NCBI RefSeq assembly: GCF_041296385.1
Contig: NW_027184083.1
Coordinates: 2,170,001-2,234,000 of the forward strand
DNA from: Aphelocoma coerulescens
Taxonomy: Eukaryota > Chordata > Aves > Passeriformes > Corvidae
DNA length: 64,000 nt
Reading direction: 5' to 3'
This document shows, piece by piece, positions 51,312-62,025 of this stretch. The notes beneath the pieces are model-generated. The model was not told where the DNA came from and made no database searches. It saw only the letters and a program-made list of their open reading frames with translations. Both the position numbers and the translations under genes were made by a program. The first letter of the stretch is position 1; each line of letters opens with the position of its first letter.

Positions 51312-52224
51312 TAAGGCTATTCTTGAAATGAGTCCCATTGTCAGATTCAATTCTCTCAGGTATACCATGCCTCCAAAGGACTTGCTTTTCAAGGCCCAGG
51401 ATGGTGTTAAGGGCTGTAGAATGAGGCATAGGGTAGGTCTCCAGCCATCCTGTGGTGGCTTCTAGCATTGTGAGGACATAGCGCTTGCCTTGGCGGATTT
51501 GAGGCAGTGTGATGTAATCAATCTGCCAGGCCTCCCCATACTTGTATTTGGACCATCGCCCACCATACCACAGGAGCTTCACCCGCTTGGCCTGCTTGAT
51601 CGCAGTGCATGTCTCACAATCATGGATAACCTGGGAGATACTGTCCATGGTTAGATCCACCCCTCAGTCTCGTGTCCACCTATAGGTGGCATCTCTGTCC
51701 TGATGGCCTGAGGCATCATGGGCCCATCGAGCTAGGAACAACTCTCCCTTCTGTTTCCAATCCAAGCCTGTCTGTGGCACCTCTATCTTTGCAGCCTGAT
51801 CTACCTGCTCGTTGTTTCAGTGCTCCTCATTAGCCCTACTCTTGGGAACACGGGCATCTACATGGCGGAATCTCACAGGTAGCTTTCTTACGCAGGCAGA
51901 GATGCCTTTCCACTCTTCAGCAGCCCAGATTGGTTTTCCCCTATGCTGCCAATTAGCCTTTTCCCACTTTCCCAGCCAACCCCATAGAGCATTGGCTACT
52001 ATCCATGAATCAGTGTAGAGGTAGAGCTTTGGCCACTTCTCTCTTTCAGCAATGTCCAGGGCTAGCTGAAGGGCTTTGAGTTCAGCGAGTTGGCTTGATC
52101 CACCTTTTCCTTCAGTAGATTCTGCAACCTGTTGTGTGGGACTCCATACAGCTGCTTTCCACTTTCATTTAATCCCTAGAATGCAACAGGAACCATCAGT
52201 GAAAAGAGCGTAGCATGTTTCTTC
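51312..52224 (-). pseudogene. ERVL RNase H and integrase N-terminal/core
   Basis: Same frame as the RT to its right, with several stops. RNase H: LFTDGSCC (Asp), SSQLAELKAL (Glu), YLYTDSWIVA (Asp). Integrase: zinc-binding HDASGH and CETC (HX4H, CX2C), then AWQIDYITLPQ (first catalytic Asp) and ERIESDNGTHFKNS (second). LTR-K separates these from the catalytic Glu near 49280. The only lesions seen are point stops and the insertion. Confidence 0.88.
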
Positions 52225-53655
52225 TCATGGCAGTTGGTTGCATGGTAGAGCTTCCTCAGCACGTGTCACTTGTTCTTGCTCCTCTTTGTCAGTGAGACCA
52301 AAGTTTTCACCTTCAGGCCAATTTGTGATTATTTCCAAGATCCCAGGGTTATTCAGTTTTCCGATACAGGCACTCTGTGTGATAAGAGCAATCCATTTGC
52401 TCCATGTGGCATTGGTGGCGTGGTGGGTAGAGGGAACCTCTGCTTTGAACATCCACCCCAGCACCGGTAGTTGGGGTGCCAAGAGAAGTTGTGCCTCAGT
52501 GCCAATTACCTCTGAGGCAGCTTGGACTCCTTCATAGGCTGCCAAGATTTCCTTCTCTGTTGGGGTGCATTTGGCTTCAGACCCTCTGTAGCTTCGACTC
52601 CAGAATCCCAGTGGTCGGCCTTGAGTCTCACCAGACACCTTCTGCCAAAGGCTCCAGGACAGGCTATGGCTCCCGGCTGCAGAGTAGAGCATGTTCTTCG
52701 TTTCTAGTCGTGTCCTGACTGGGCCAAGGGTTACAGCATGAGCGACTTCCTGCTTGATTTGGGCAAAAGCTTGTTGCTGTTGGGGGCCCCAGGGGAAATT
52801 GTTCTTCTTGCGGGTAACCAGGTAAAGAGGACTCACAATCTGGCTGTACTCAGGAGTATGCATCCTCCAAAAGCCTATGGCACCTAGGAAAGCTTGTGTT
52901 TCCTTCTTGTTGGTTGGTGGAGACATTGCTGTGATCTTGTTGATGACCTCAGCGGGAATCTGATGCCATCCATCTTGGCATTTCACTCCCAGGAACTGGA
53001 TCTATTGAGCACGTCCCTTGACTTTGCTCTTCTTGATGGCGAAACCAGCATCCAGGAGAATCCTGATAACTTTCTCTCCTTTCTCAAAGACTTCTGCTGC
53101 AGTGTTCCCCCACACAATGATGTCATCAATGTACTGCAGATGTTCTGGGGCCTCATCCTTTTCCAGTGCAGCCTGGATCAGTCCATGGCAGATGGTGGGA
53201 CTGTGCTTCCACCCCTGGGGCAGTCGGTTCCAGGTGTACTGCACACCCCTCCAAGTGAAGGCAAACTGAAGCCTACACTCTGGTGCCAGAGGAATGGAGA
53301 AAAATGCATTAGCAATGTCAATAGTGGCATACCACTTCACTGCTTTGGACTCCAGCTCGTACTGGAGCTCCAACATGCCCGGCACAGCAGCGCTCAATGG
53401 TGGAGTCACTTCATTCAAGCCACAAGAGTCCACAGTCAATCTCCATTCTCCTTCCGATTTGGGCGCAGGCCATATGGGGCTGTTGAAGGGTGAGTGGGTT
53501 TTGCTGATCACCTCTTGGCTCTCCAGCTCACAGATCATCTTGTGGATGGGGATCACAGCATCTCGAGTTGTCCGGTACTGTCGGCTATGCGCTGTCGAGG
53601 TGGCAATTGGTACTCTTTGTTCTTCCACCTTCAGAAGGCCGACTGCAGACGGGTT
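52225..53655 (-). pseudogene. ERVL reverse transcriptase
   Basis: Minus-strand frame 53628-53002: IHKMICELESQEVISKT, WRLTVDSCGLNEVTPPL, YATIDIANAFFSIPL (catalytic Asp), LPQGWKHSPTICHGL and LQYIDDIIVWGN with an intact YIDD. After one TAG at about 53002 the frame continues through 52986-52225 as thumb/connection (NKKETQAFLGAIGFWRMH, RPLGFWSRSY). The LPQG.. and ICHGL signatures are typical of ERVL/foamy-type RT. It belongs to one long pol frame with the protease upstream and RNase H downstream. Confidence 0.9.
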
Positions 53656-54066
53656 CTATGATAGTCCAGGCAGGGTGTTCAATTGCTTAATGCTCTCTGT
53701 CTCCACAGCAGCTATTCCAAAAGCCCACTTGAGTCCCTTTGGGTCTCTGAAATCCCCGCTTTGGAGGAAGTCTATGCCCAAAATGCATGGGGCCTCTGGG
53801 CCAGTCACAATGAGATGTTTCTTCCACTCATTTCCAGTCAGGCTCACCTCAGCTTTCACCAGGGTCAAATCTTGTGATCCACCTGTTACACCAGCAATAG
53901 AAACAGATTCTACCCCCACATGCTGTGATGGGATTATTGTACACTGCACACCAGTGTTGGCCAAGGCATCATATTTTTGTGGTTCTGATGTACCAGGCCA
54001 ATGAATCCACACAGTCCAAAAAACACGGTTTTCCCTGACCTCTACCTGGCTAGAGGCAGGGCCCCT
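53656..54066 (-). pseudogene. ERVL protease, active-site Asp replaced by Asn
   Basis: Begins right after the gag TAG (54067-54069), in the same frame as gag. WIHWPGTSEPQKYDALANTG shows the expected active-site loop, but GAC (Asp) reads AAC (Asn) at 53956-53958; then VQCTIIPSQH, KAEVSLTGNEWKKHL and GPEAPCILGIDFL. The same Asn is present in the second copy at 62752-62754. It ends at a TAG before RT. Catalytically dead as written. Confidence 0.85.
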
Positions 54067-54069
54067 CTA
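54039..54069 (-). promoter_or_regulatory. Putative gag-pro stop-codon readthrough element
   Basis: Minus strand TAG AGG GGC, ten bases, then a perfect 6-bp hairpin CCTCTA-GCCAGG-TAGAGG (54039-54056). Gag and protease are in the same frame either side. The same arrangement occurs at 62835-62865 and, with a different stem, near 3340-3366. Confidence 0.6.
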
Positions 54070-54909
54070 TGCCTGGTTATCCTTCTTTCCCTGGGCCTGC
54101 ATCTTAGAGGTTCCTTCATGGGAATCGGACATGTCTTTTCCATCATTTCCGGCAGTTTGGCTACAGACAGCTGGAGCTACTTCCTTTCTGGTAGAACTTC
54201 CTTTTTGAGACTTGCGCTCCTTCAATTCACGCACTCGTGCTGCCAGAGCAGACGTGGGTTGTCCTTCCCTCCTCCACATGTTTTCCCCACTGACACACAG
54301 GAAGATCCACAGCTCTCTTCGTGGAAGGCACTTTGTCTCTTGGGAACGTCCGCGTTTGGTATCAGAATCTCTGATCTGTACTGCCAAGATTTGAGGAAGG
54401 CCCTCTTTGATGTCCTTCTTGAGTTACTGGTGCATCTTCTCTATTTTGTCTTCCACTTTCTGCATACATGTTTCCACAGCTGTGACTCTTGCATGTGTTG
54501 GGCCATGCACGGAATCTGCATATGCTTGGAGCTTCACTGCCATATCCCGCACAGTCTCATTCGCACCGTAGTCTGGTTTCATTATTGCTAAAGCAGAAGC
54601 GTATTCTTGTGGCCCAAGTTGTATGAGTTTTCGCCACATGAATGGATTAACTCTGGCCCGGTCTAGACTCCTCAATCCTGGGTCATCTGTGAATACAGTC
54701 TCTGCCAATTCTCTCAGGCATTGGATCCCTTGTTCTATGGTCTTCCATGGGGTTTGCTGCATATGGAAATCATCTGCACACAGATATCTATCCCTCGCGC
54801 CATTCAAGACCCGTCTCCAGAGACTGGCAGAATCAGCCTCTTTTTTCATCACTTGGTCAATAACTGTATCACATGACAGGGATCCCAAATGCCTCGCTTC
54901 AGCACTGTC
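54067..54909 (-). pseudogene. ERVL gag, C-terminal two thirds
   Basis: Joins the N-terminal part at 60801-61757 across element H. Contains MLDSAEARHLGSLSCD, MQQTPWKTIEQGIQCLREL, WRKLIQLGPQEYASALAIM and VETCMQKVEDKIEKMHQ (helical), then a basic, Ser/Lys-rich end. One TAA interrupts near 54424. It ends with TAG at 54067-54069, shared by all three ERVL copies here. No zinc knuckle is visible. Confidence 0.82.
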
Positions 54910-54915
54910 CAGCAT

Positions 54916-55279
54916 TTTAGCGGGGGGGGGGGGGGGGGGGCGGGGGGCAGGAAGGGGTCCCGGGTGCAGGGGAACCAGCTGGAGACACGACATGAACACC
55001 GATACTATTTGATCATCGTGCTCCTGTTTTATTGTTTACTTACACCAAGTTATACTTTGCAAAGTTCACACCCCTTTCCCATGAGAAAGCCTCTGAGCAG
55101 TGGGGGAGCTGACTAGTGTATACCTTTTCCCAAGGCTGTTCAAGGCTGCCGGCTAGCAGGTGCCTTGCAAGCCTATCTTCAGCCTGAGGCCCCGTCAGGG
55201 GTACTTCTGCAACAGCCCTGGGATGCCCAAGCTCTCCTGGGGTATCCTATGCCCCCATTTCACAAGGAATTTCTCTACA
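54916..55279 (-). mobile_element. Element H 3' LTR (364 bp)
   Basis: Minus strand TGTAGAGAAATTCCTTG to CCGCTAAA. AATAAAACAGG on the minus strand near 55030. It has a long G tract at 54921-54947. Preceded by a purine tract AAAATGGGGGATA (55280-55292). Confidence 0.9.
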
Positions 55280-55339
55280 TATCCCCCATTTTCTTTTTGG
55301 GCAACCCAGGTCTGGTCAATGATTTTCCGCAGCCCCACT

Positions 55340-56388
55340 TTAAGGCAAGAAAAAAATACACCCAAGTATTATTAAGCCTAATATAACTACAAATAGCAAT
55401 CGGCAGCCTTCTACTACCAAGGTACGCAGCCATCCGGTGATACCCAGACCCTTAAGCCAATCTCCAATAGGGTCGTCTGTCTCCCAAAGGTTGTGTAGGC
55501 CCCTCTGGAGGTCAGAGAGGTGCTTGTGAATTGAGACAGAGTGGTCAGAAAGATTCATACAGCACATACCCTGGAACTCTTCACAGCCGTGGCCGTGAGC
55601 TAGTAGTAGAAAATCAATGGCTGCCCGATTTTGTAATACTGCATGTCTAACACTAGTAACATCTGCACTTAGCTCGTCAAGCATCTGCGAAGTTATGTTT
55701 AATTAATCCCTCACCCAGCAAGCAAGTTTATGCAAAATAGCATGAGCCCTGGCTGCTGAAGCACCAGGTAAAAACATAGATGCTAGCCAAATTATGCCAT
55801 GACTCCAAAAGACAGGCTCTTCATTTCTTTTACATTGGAGCTCATGGATTGAATGCCGCACCCTGGTTTTAGTGTGGTGGGTGATATTTAAGAGTTGATG
55901 CAGGCCTGGATGGAACAGGGTGAGTTTTCCTAAGTAGTACGGTCCCCCATGTGGGCTGGCCGGAACCCCATTCCACGCACGGTCCCCTCATATTAAGAAC
56001 ATACCACTGGGGAGGCGCTTCGGGGCTTGACCCGTGAGGTTGATTGGGTAGTAAATTGCTTCGGACACGTAGTTTCTCAGAAACCAGTCTGCAAGAGGGT
56101 CAACAGTGGCCCAAAGGAGCTTATTAACATTTAATTGACTGGTAGTGGGAGGCTCGAATGTCATGTAGCCATCCCCAGTTTGGTTTGTGGAACCCAGTAG
56201 ATCTAACTCTTCTGGTGTTCCCATGGTGACATTGATGCTTTTCAAGAATGCACCTTGCCAGCAGGCACGCTGCTGCGCAGGCTTGAGTCCAATCAGCCTT
56301 GAACATTTGGCATTGTTTGTGGCGCTCCTTATCAGGGAGCTATTGTTTAGCATCCCTTGGAAGTCTTGCGGGTTAAAATATGGGACCC
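55340..56388 (-). pseudogene. env: Element H env, SU C-terminal part and TM
   Basis: Same type as element E env. SU piece (56353-55988) with an NVT glycosylation site and AIYYPINLTGQ; then GDRAWNGVPA in frame after a TGA; then TM with LQNRAAIDFLLLAHGHGC, CX6CC (CEEFQGMCC), NLSDHSVSIHKHL and a membrane span (LLFVVILGLIILGCIFF). A second stop (TAA) lies before LNITSQML. No frameshift between SU and TM. The cytoplasmic tail is very short. Its N-terminal part is on the other side of LTR-I, at 57707. Confidence 0.88.
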
Positions 56389-57706
56389 TGTAGTGGTTTG
56401 GTCCAAAATACTCATTACTGTTTATCTTCTGTGAGATAAGAATTAGGAGAAATGCAAAGCAGGCACCAAACTTGAAAGAATATAAAAAAGTTTATTAACA
56501 GACCTAAAAGAGGGAAAAAAAATTATACCACACCTTCAGAACTCTCCTCTGCCCCCCACCTTCCTCCCTTCTCCCGCTGACAATGTAAAAAGACAACCCT
56601 TAAGATGTTCAGTCTGTTTACCACTTCCATAATAACCTTGTTCAGTCCATTTAGAAAGAAGAGTCTCTCTTGCTCATGCTATGAAAACATTATCACAATG
56701 AGACAGCTGCCCACTTCCAAATATTGTTCAGTCCATTTAGGAAGAAGTCTCTCTGCTCGCATGCGAGTCCCTTCCTCCTACTTGCAACTTTTCCCACAAC
56801 TGCTTTCGAGGGTCCACTCTTGAAGGTTTTTGGGGTACAATTTTAAGGTTGAGCTGTTCAGAAACAAAAGTTCTCTTCACCCATCTCTGGGAGCATTTCA
56901 TCTCTAAGAACAGAGGCCCTTCTCCTTCCCTGGGAGCAAAGGGTCTTCCTCATCTTCATCTTTAGGACTATCTCTGGGAGCATCTCTAGGAACTGAGGTT
57001 TTCTCCTTTCCCATTTGGAGCCAAAGTCCTCATCGCTTCCATCTCTCCCTGTCCAAACTTCTCATGAAATTACAGCTGCTTCAGCATCTGTCTATCTCAG
57101 CACAGGTGCTTTTGCTTACTAGTTGAACCCTCCACCCCCCATATCTTCATGAAATTACAACGGGATACTCTGATATATTATAGCTTCACAACAGACTTTC
57201 AGCTTTAAGCATCTTCTCTTTCTCTTCCCTCAGGTTTTCAGCTCTTCACAGCACTAAAAGGGTTAATCTCACCTAGGCCTTGCAGCTGTGTGGCTTATCG
57301 GTGTTGGTCACCTGACCTCATTCGGACAGAGGGGTCGCTTTTGCTGAAATCTTGGCCGCAGTGGAGGGGGGGGTTTCTGAGCCGCTCTGGCTGCCCACAG
57401 CCCTGCTGGGGGGGGTCATCCTGGAGCCGTGGCCCAGCCTGGCCTGGCCCGAGCAGGGGCCCGGGCCCGCTGGCCCCCGTTCGGGCCCTGCAGCCACCTG
57501 TCCCAGCACCAGAAACGAGAGAGACAGCCTGGGGGGGGGGGGGGAGTTTGTCTATTCTTAAGTGTGGATCACAGAGGCGGTCACAACTTTAAGTGGCTTA
57601 AAGAATTTTCCAAATTCAAACTGGCCATCTGATAGGTTCTATCAGGTCATAGAGGAAGCTGTAAGAAGAACATCACTTCCGAGACTCAGCTTGCTAACCT
57701 ATGACA
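56389..57706 (-). mobile_element. Solo LTR-I (1,318 bp) nested in element H env
   Basis: Minus strand TGTCATAGGTTAGCAAGC to CCAAACCACTACA, with exact duplication GACCC (56384-56388, 57707-57711). Confidence 0.94.
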
Positions 57707-57934
57707 GACCCCGATTAAACAGGTACGAAATGGGTCCCCTGGCGTGGCCAGGCTCAAACACATGGAGTCTTGCCCCGTTAATTCAGCTAGGGTGACCCAC
57801 ATGTTCTGTCTCTTTTGGATTGCTGTCAACATTGCGTGGGACCCAGTTAGGATGCTTATGAGAAGCAAACCTCTCAGAATGTTTGCGGGTCCAGCGCTGC
57901 TTTGTTGCTTCCCAGCGCTCAGGGGCCACCACAT
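57707..57934 (-). pseudogene. env: Element H env, signal peptide and SU start
   Basis: Minus-strand ATG at 57934; hydrophobic leader NILRGLLLISILTGSHA, then NMWVTLAELTGQDSMCLSLA and DPFRTCLIGV, parallel to element E env (NVWVALAKSAGSDTICLSD, PFSTCLVGV). The frame runs into LTR-I at 57707. Confidence 0.85.
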
Positions 57935-58271
57935 GCTGCCACGGGACCCGAACCTGTGTGCTACACTCTCGCCCTAACACTGCAACACTCTGTGCTGCTT
58001 TTACTTGATCTAAATGGGCGGACAACCGATCGAAAAAGTCCGCCAATGCCCTTGTCTCAAGACAGTCAAAACAATTTCCCACTCTACCTCTGTGTCTGGT
58101 GCTATACCCAAAAAATTTATGCAACTCTCCTTGGTTTCACCTTTGGAGAGGGTTCCCCAACACCCACCACCAGTCACTAGCAACCACCCAGGGCAGCTGT
58201 TACATTCGCCCCAGGGTCTCGCTATTTCTCCTGCTACGGAGAGTGGTAGATCTGGCATGTCCTCATCCCCC
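57935..58271 (-). other. Element H stretch between gag and env, unrecognised
   Basis: Where nucleocapsid and pol should be. Minus-strand frame 58124-57783, overlapping the env start, has a Lys/Arg-rich part (ATKQRWTRKHSERF) but no domain I can name. Possibly deleted pol remnants or a leader of env. Confidence 0.35.
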
Positions 58272-60239
58272 TCACTCAGCCACATCTGCAGCCTCTCCCA
58301 AGGCTTCTCGGGATGGAGGTCCCAGAGTTCCAGCTGTTATGGTAGTGGCATCACTTTCCTCAGGAGCTGATGCTGACTGCACCTTTTCACTTCGGGGTCC
58401 TGTATGCATAGCACGGCACCACTTGCTGGGCACCCCTCTGGTCAGTGCTGCAGCGATGACTTGTCCCTGTTGTTGCAGGACATTCTGCAGTGTTGCAGTA
58501 AAGGCAGCTGTTTGAGATGACTGTTCCGCACGGCTAGCACGTACGAGCATCTTGTCTACACCTGCTCCTTGGGGCAGCGTGGCAAGAATTGTCTTAGTTT
58601 GCCTATTGGCATTTTCAAAGGCAAGTGTTTGGAACATTTGCTCTTGGAGCTCTTCAGAGAGCTCAGTTGCATCCTTTAAGGCTGCTGACAAACGGTCAAT
58701 GAACTGAACATATGGCTCTGACAGCCCCTGTCAGACTGCTGCATACGGGGGAGACTTCTTCTTTTCAGGTACTGACAACAGGGATTTGTGGGCAAGAGTC
58801 TGTGACAACTGATGAATGACTACGGGCATGGTCAGCTGTGTCACTGTCGCCCCATAAGCCCCGCTCCCAGTTAGCATGTCAGCTTGGAGTGCATACAGTG
58901 GGTCTTGTGTGTCACCTTGATGTTTGCTAGCTTCTTCTTGTGCTAGCCACTTCCACGTTCGCTCCCAGAGCAGGAACTGTGAAGGGGTTAATAACAACTG
59001 TGCGATGCTGATGCAATCATTAGGACACAGGACATCTGCTGTAAAGATAAACTGCAGGATGCTTTGTGCAGCTTCAGACCGCAAGCCATGCATGGTGACT
59101 GTTTGCTTGGCTTGCTGCAAGAGCTTCCAGTCATGGGGTTCCCACTTTGCAGTGTCCCCTTGTATCTGTAAAGGGCAAGTGAGGGCATCCATTGCTTGCC
59201 AATCACCCTCAATGATTGCATCACGGATAACTCCATTCCATCTCCTTCGCAATGGGTCAGTCCTTCCCGTCGGGGCTGATGGAAACAATGGCTGCACCTC
59301 CCCTTGCGGGAAGGGCGGGGCTGTAGGCACTGTGCCCGATTCTCCCTACAGGAATGTAGGAGCTCTGGGTGTCAACTTGACTGGTGGGGCCACGGGACGC
59401 CACGGTGCTGATGGTGTAATATCACAAGCTTTGGACTCCAGCGCGTCCTGCCGTGTAGATAAGTCAGCAAGCCTTTTGATTACTTCTTGCATCGTCTCTC
59501 GGTGCTTCTCCTCCTCTTGGGGCTGACCCCCGGCAGCCCTGGCTGGCTCTGGCTCTGCAGGCGACGAAACCGCAGAAGCCGCTTCATTGCCCGACATTGC
59601 TCCGCTGTCCGGCAGAGGGGGGTTGCGCGCTGCCTCTTTCAGCCGGGCATTAGGACCGCCCGTTTCTCCTTGGCCCGCCTGTGCTCCGCCCCCTGAGTCC
59701 GGCGGCTCTGCTTCCGCCTTCGCAGCCATTTCTCCCTCAGACGTCGGAGGGGTAACTTCCTTCCCCGCCGAGTCCAGCAACTCCCGCAGCTAGTGGACGG
59801 GTGCTTCTGTGCCTCTAATCGGTCTACCCGCGGCCAGCCTGAAGAACTGTGCAGCCCTGGACTTCGCCCTGGTCCCTGGTCGCCGCTTCGTAAGACCCCC
59901 GTCTGTTCCCTTCCTGGAGCCACCACGCCCCAAAGCCTCCATGGCCGCCGCAGCCACTGTCCTTTCTGCTTTCATCTCTGCAAGAGTGTTAGTTACTGCT
60001 CTCCAGGTTAAGCTGAGAGCTTTAGCTTCTTTAGCTTCCTTTCGACCCTCAATCGTGGACAGCCACAATCGGTTCCCTACTTCCTGCCACGCTTCGGTTG
60101 AAAACAAAAGCGAAGTGTAACACAATAATCAATGTTCCCGGGCCCACGTAACGAGGGCATTCAGATCTCGGTCTTTCACAATTTCGCCTCTCTTAGAGAG
60201 GATACTAGCTAGGAGTCGAGTCTCCGCCTCGTAATCCAT
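58272..60239 (-). pseudogene. gag: Element H gag (matrix to capsid), four in-frame stops
   Basis: Starts ATG at 60237-60239 (MDYEAETRLLASILSKRGE), 190 bases after the primer site. One frame throughout, with stops near 60129, 59788, 59343 and 58728, the latter two beside recognisable sequence on both sides. Middle: acidic and Pro/Gly-rich. Capsid N-terminal domain 59330-58731 (WKLLQQAKQTVTMHGLRSEA, CISIAQLLLTPSQFLLWE). Capsid C-terminal part with a YVQFIDRLSAALKDAT major-homology region, then NANRQTKTILATLP. A zinc knuckle was not seen, so nucleocapsid is probably lost in the pol deletion. Confidence 0.85.
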
Positions 60240-60429
60240 AGATGCTTTGCTGCGGGTACACGCTTAGCCACGCGAAATCGCGGTCTCCGGCCACTCGGCT
60301 TTGAGGTTTAGCCCCCTGCTTTACTCGGCTTTGGGGCCACCCGCTCTGGCTCCCCAGGCTCTGCCACACCAATACGATGAATTCGGAGTCTTACTGCATT
60401 TAAGCTAACCTGCATGTAGCAAAACGCAC

Positions 60430-60451
60430 TCAGGCCCCACATTAGGCGCCA
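60430..60451 (-). promoter_or_regulatory. Element H primer binding site, tRNA-Lys type
   Basis: Minus strand TGGCGCCTAATGTGGGGC, two changes from the tRNA-Lys(1,2) site TGGCGCCCAACGTGGGGC. Confidence 0.85.
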
Positions 60452-60455
60452 GCAT

Positions 60456-60794
60456 TTTAGCGGGGGGGGGGGTCCTGGGTGCAGGGGAACCAGCCGGAGA
60501 CACGACATGAACACCGATACTATTTGATCATCGTGCTCCTGTTTTATTGTTTGCTTACACCAAGTTATACTTTGCAAAGTTCACACCCCTTTCCCATGAG
60601 AAAGCCTTTAAGCAGCGGGGGAGCTGACTAGTGTATACCTTTTCCCAAGGCTGTTCAAGGCTGTCGGCTAGCAGGTGCCTTGCAAGCCTATCTTCAGCCT
60701 GAGGCCCCGTCAGGGGTACTTCTGCAACAGCTCTGGGATGCCCAAGCTCTCCTGGGGTATCCTATGCCCCTGTTACACAAGGAATTTCTCTACA
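60456..60794 (-). mobile_element. Element H 5' LTR (339 bp)
   Basis: Pairs with 54916-55279; shorter G tract. Its end is ambiguous by four bases (ATGC) between the LTR and the primer site. Confidence 0.88.
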
Positions 60795-60800
60795 CAGCAT

Positions 60801-61757
60801 CACATCATCACCTGCAGAATCCCAAATACCGATCATCCGACTTATTATGGATTCATCAGACTGTTGGGTGTAATCCTTTCTTAGGCTGTGAAGGTCCTTT
60901 ATGGACATAGACTCAGTAATGGTTTCTGTGCCTGAGTCAGGTGGTGATTTTGAGGTTCCTTCCCCTGCGTCTTTTGAGCTTCCTTCCCCTGCATCATCCT
61001 CATCTTTCACTGGACGATCATTTTTGATTATGTGCTTTTTCCTTGTGACAGGAGCCACTGTCAATGGCTTAGACTCTCCATCTGGTTTGGGCTTGCTGTC
61101 TGGTTTGGTTGCAGTCCGAGTGACTGGGGTGTCTGCAGGCTTTGCTGATTTATCTTCCTGCCTTTCTACCTTTGCCTGCTGCAGTGTGCGATAGGCATAT
61201 GCCAAAGCCCAACATATTGCAAGGAGCTTGTTCTCATTAGAATTGTCATTGTATTTCTCTTTCAGATATTTCCCCACCTCAGCTGGTTTCTGAACTTGTT
61301 CAGGAGGAAAATTGCAAACCATTGGGTCAGAGAATTTCTTCAAGATTTGGCCCATATCCTCCCATTCCCCACACCACTCAGGATGTTCCACCTCTGGGTC
61401 AGGTATCTCGGCAGTCACCCGGGAAATCTGAGCTCTCATTCTAGACAAGCTGCCAACCACATAGAGGAGGCTTGCCAGATAAAATACCAGGAAGGTGGTC
61501 TCTTTAACATCCAGGGGAAACGGAACATTCTCAAAAGATAACCTATCAAATTTAAAGGGAAGGGAAACCCCATCTCCTCCTCTTCTAACAATCTGGGTGC
61601 AATTAGTAATAAATTCCCAAAACAGGCTACTGAAGCTAGGACTGGGGTTAGGACAGAGAAACCACTTATCATACATACTTCGAACAGCTGCCTGTACCTC
61701 TGTCAACTTCTTATAAATCATTATCACGAACACAGCAAAAAAGAAATCTGAATTCAT
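60801..61757 (-). pseudogene. ERVL gag N-terminal part, interrupted by element H
   Basis: Open from ATG at 61757 for about 320 codons until element H. Hydrophobic start (residues 5-15, FFFAVFVIMIY), a second hydrophobic stretch at about 88-103 (FLVFYLASLLYVVGSL), then PEWCGEWEDMGQILKKF, an Ala-rich helix (LLAICWALAYAYRTLQQAK) and a charged Pro/Lys linker with SMSIKDLHSLRKDY. This part has no stop. The gene resumes at 54909. The second copy at 63758-64000 covers only the linker. Confidence 0.85.
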
Positions 61758-61993
61758 GCCCCTGCTCTGTAAAAATTCCTTATCAAGGATAAGATCGGAC
61801 CAAGTTGTGGATAGGCAAATAGGCCTAGGGACCAGAAAGGCAATAGTGCCTTAAACAAGCCTACGGACCAGAAATACATTAATATATCAAGCCAGAGAAA
61901 CGTTATGAACTCAACCAACATGCTGACTATTTTATCCCAACACAGAATAAGTAAATTCAAACCAAAATGTAATTAGCACAGGCTTTTCACTTT

Positions 61994-62018
61994 CCTTCGA
62001 GCCCCACATTGGGCGCTA
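61994..62018 (-). promoter_or_regulatory. ERVL primer binding site, tRNA-Lys type
   Basis: Minus strand TAGCGCCCAATGTGGGGC then TCGAA: two mismatches over 23 bases to the tRNA-Lys(1,2) 3' end. Seven bases separate it from the LTR. Confidence 0.85.
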
Positions 62019-62025
62019 CTAAATT

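Larger units (their letters stand above)
54916..60794 (-). mobile_element. ERV element H: class II provirus with gag and env, pol deleted
   Basis: 5,879 bp, with 6-bp duplication CAGCAT (54910-54915, 60795-60800), inserted in ERVL gag. LTRs of 364 and 339 bp differ by roughly nine substitutions plus G-tract length. Protease, RT and integrase are absent between gag and env. An LTR-I sits in env. Confidence 0.9.

Noticed and set aside
54916..60794. Element H as the source of a hidden RT in another frame
   Set aside because: No RT, RNase H or integrase motif was found on either strand between gag and env; the gap is only about 340 bases.
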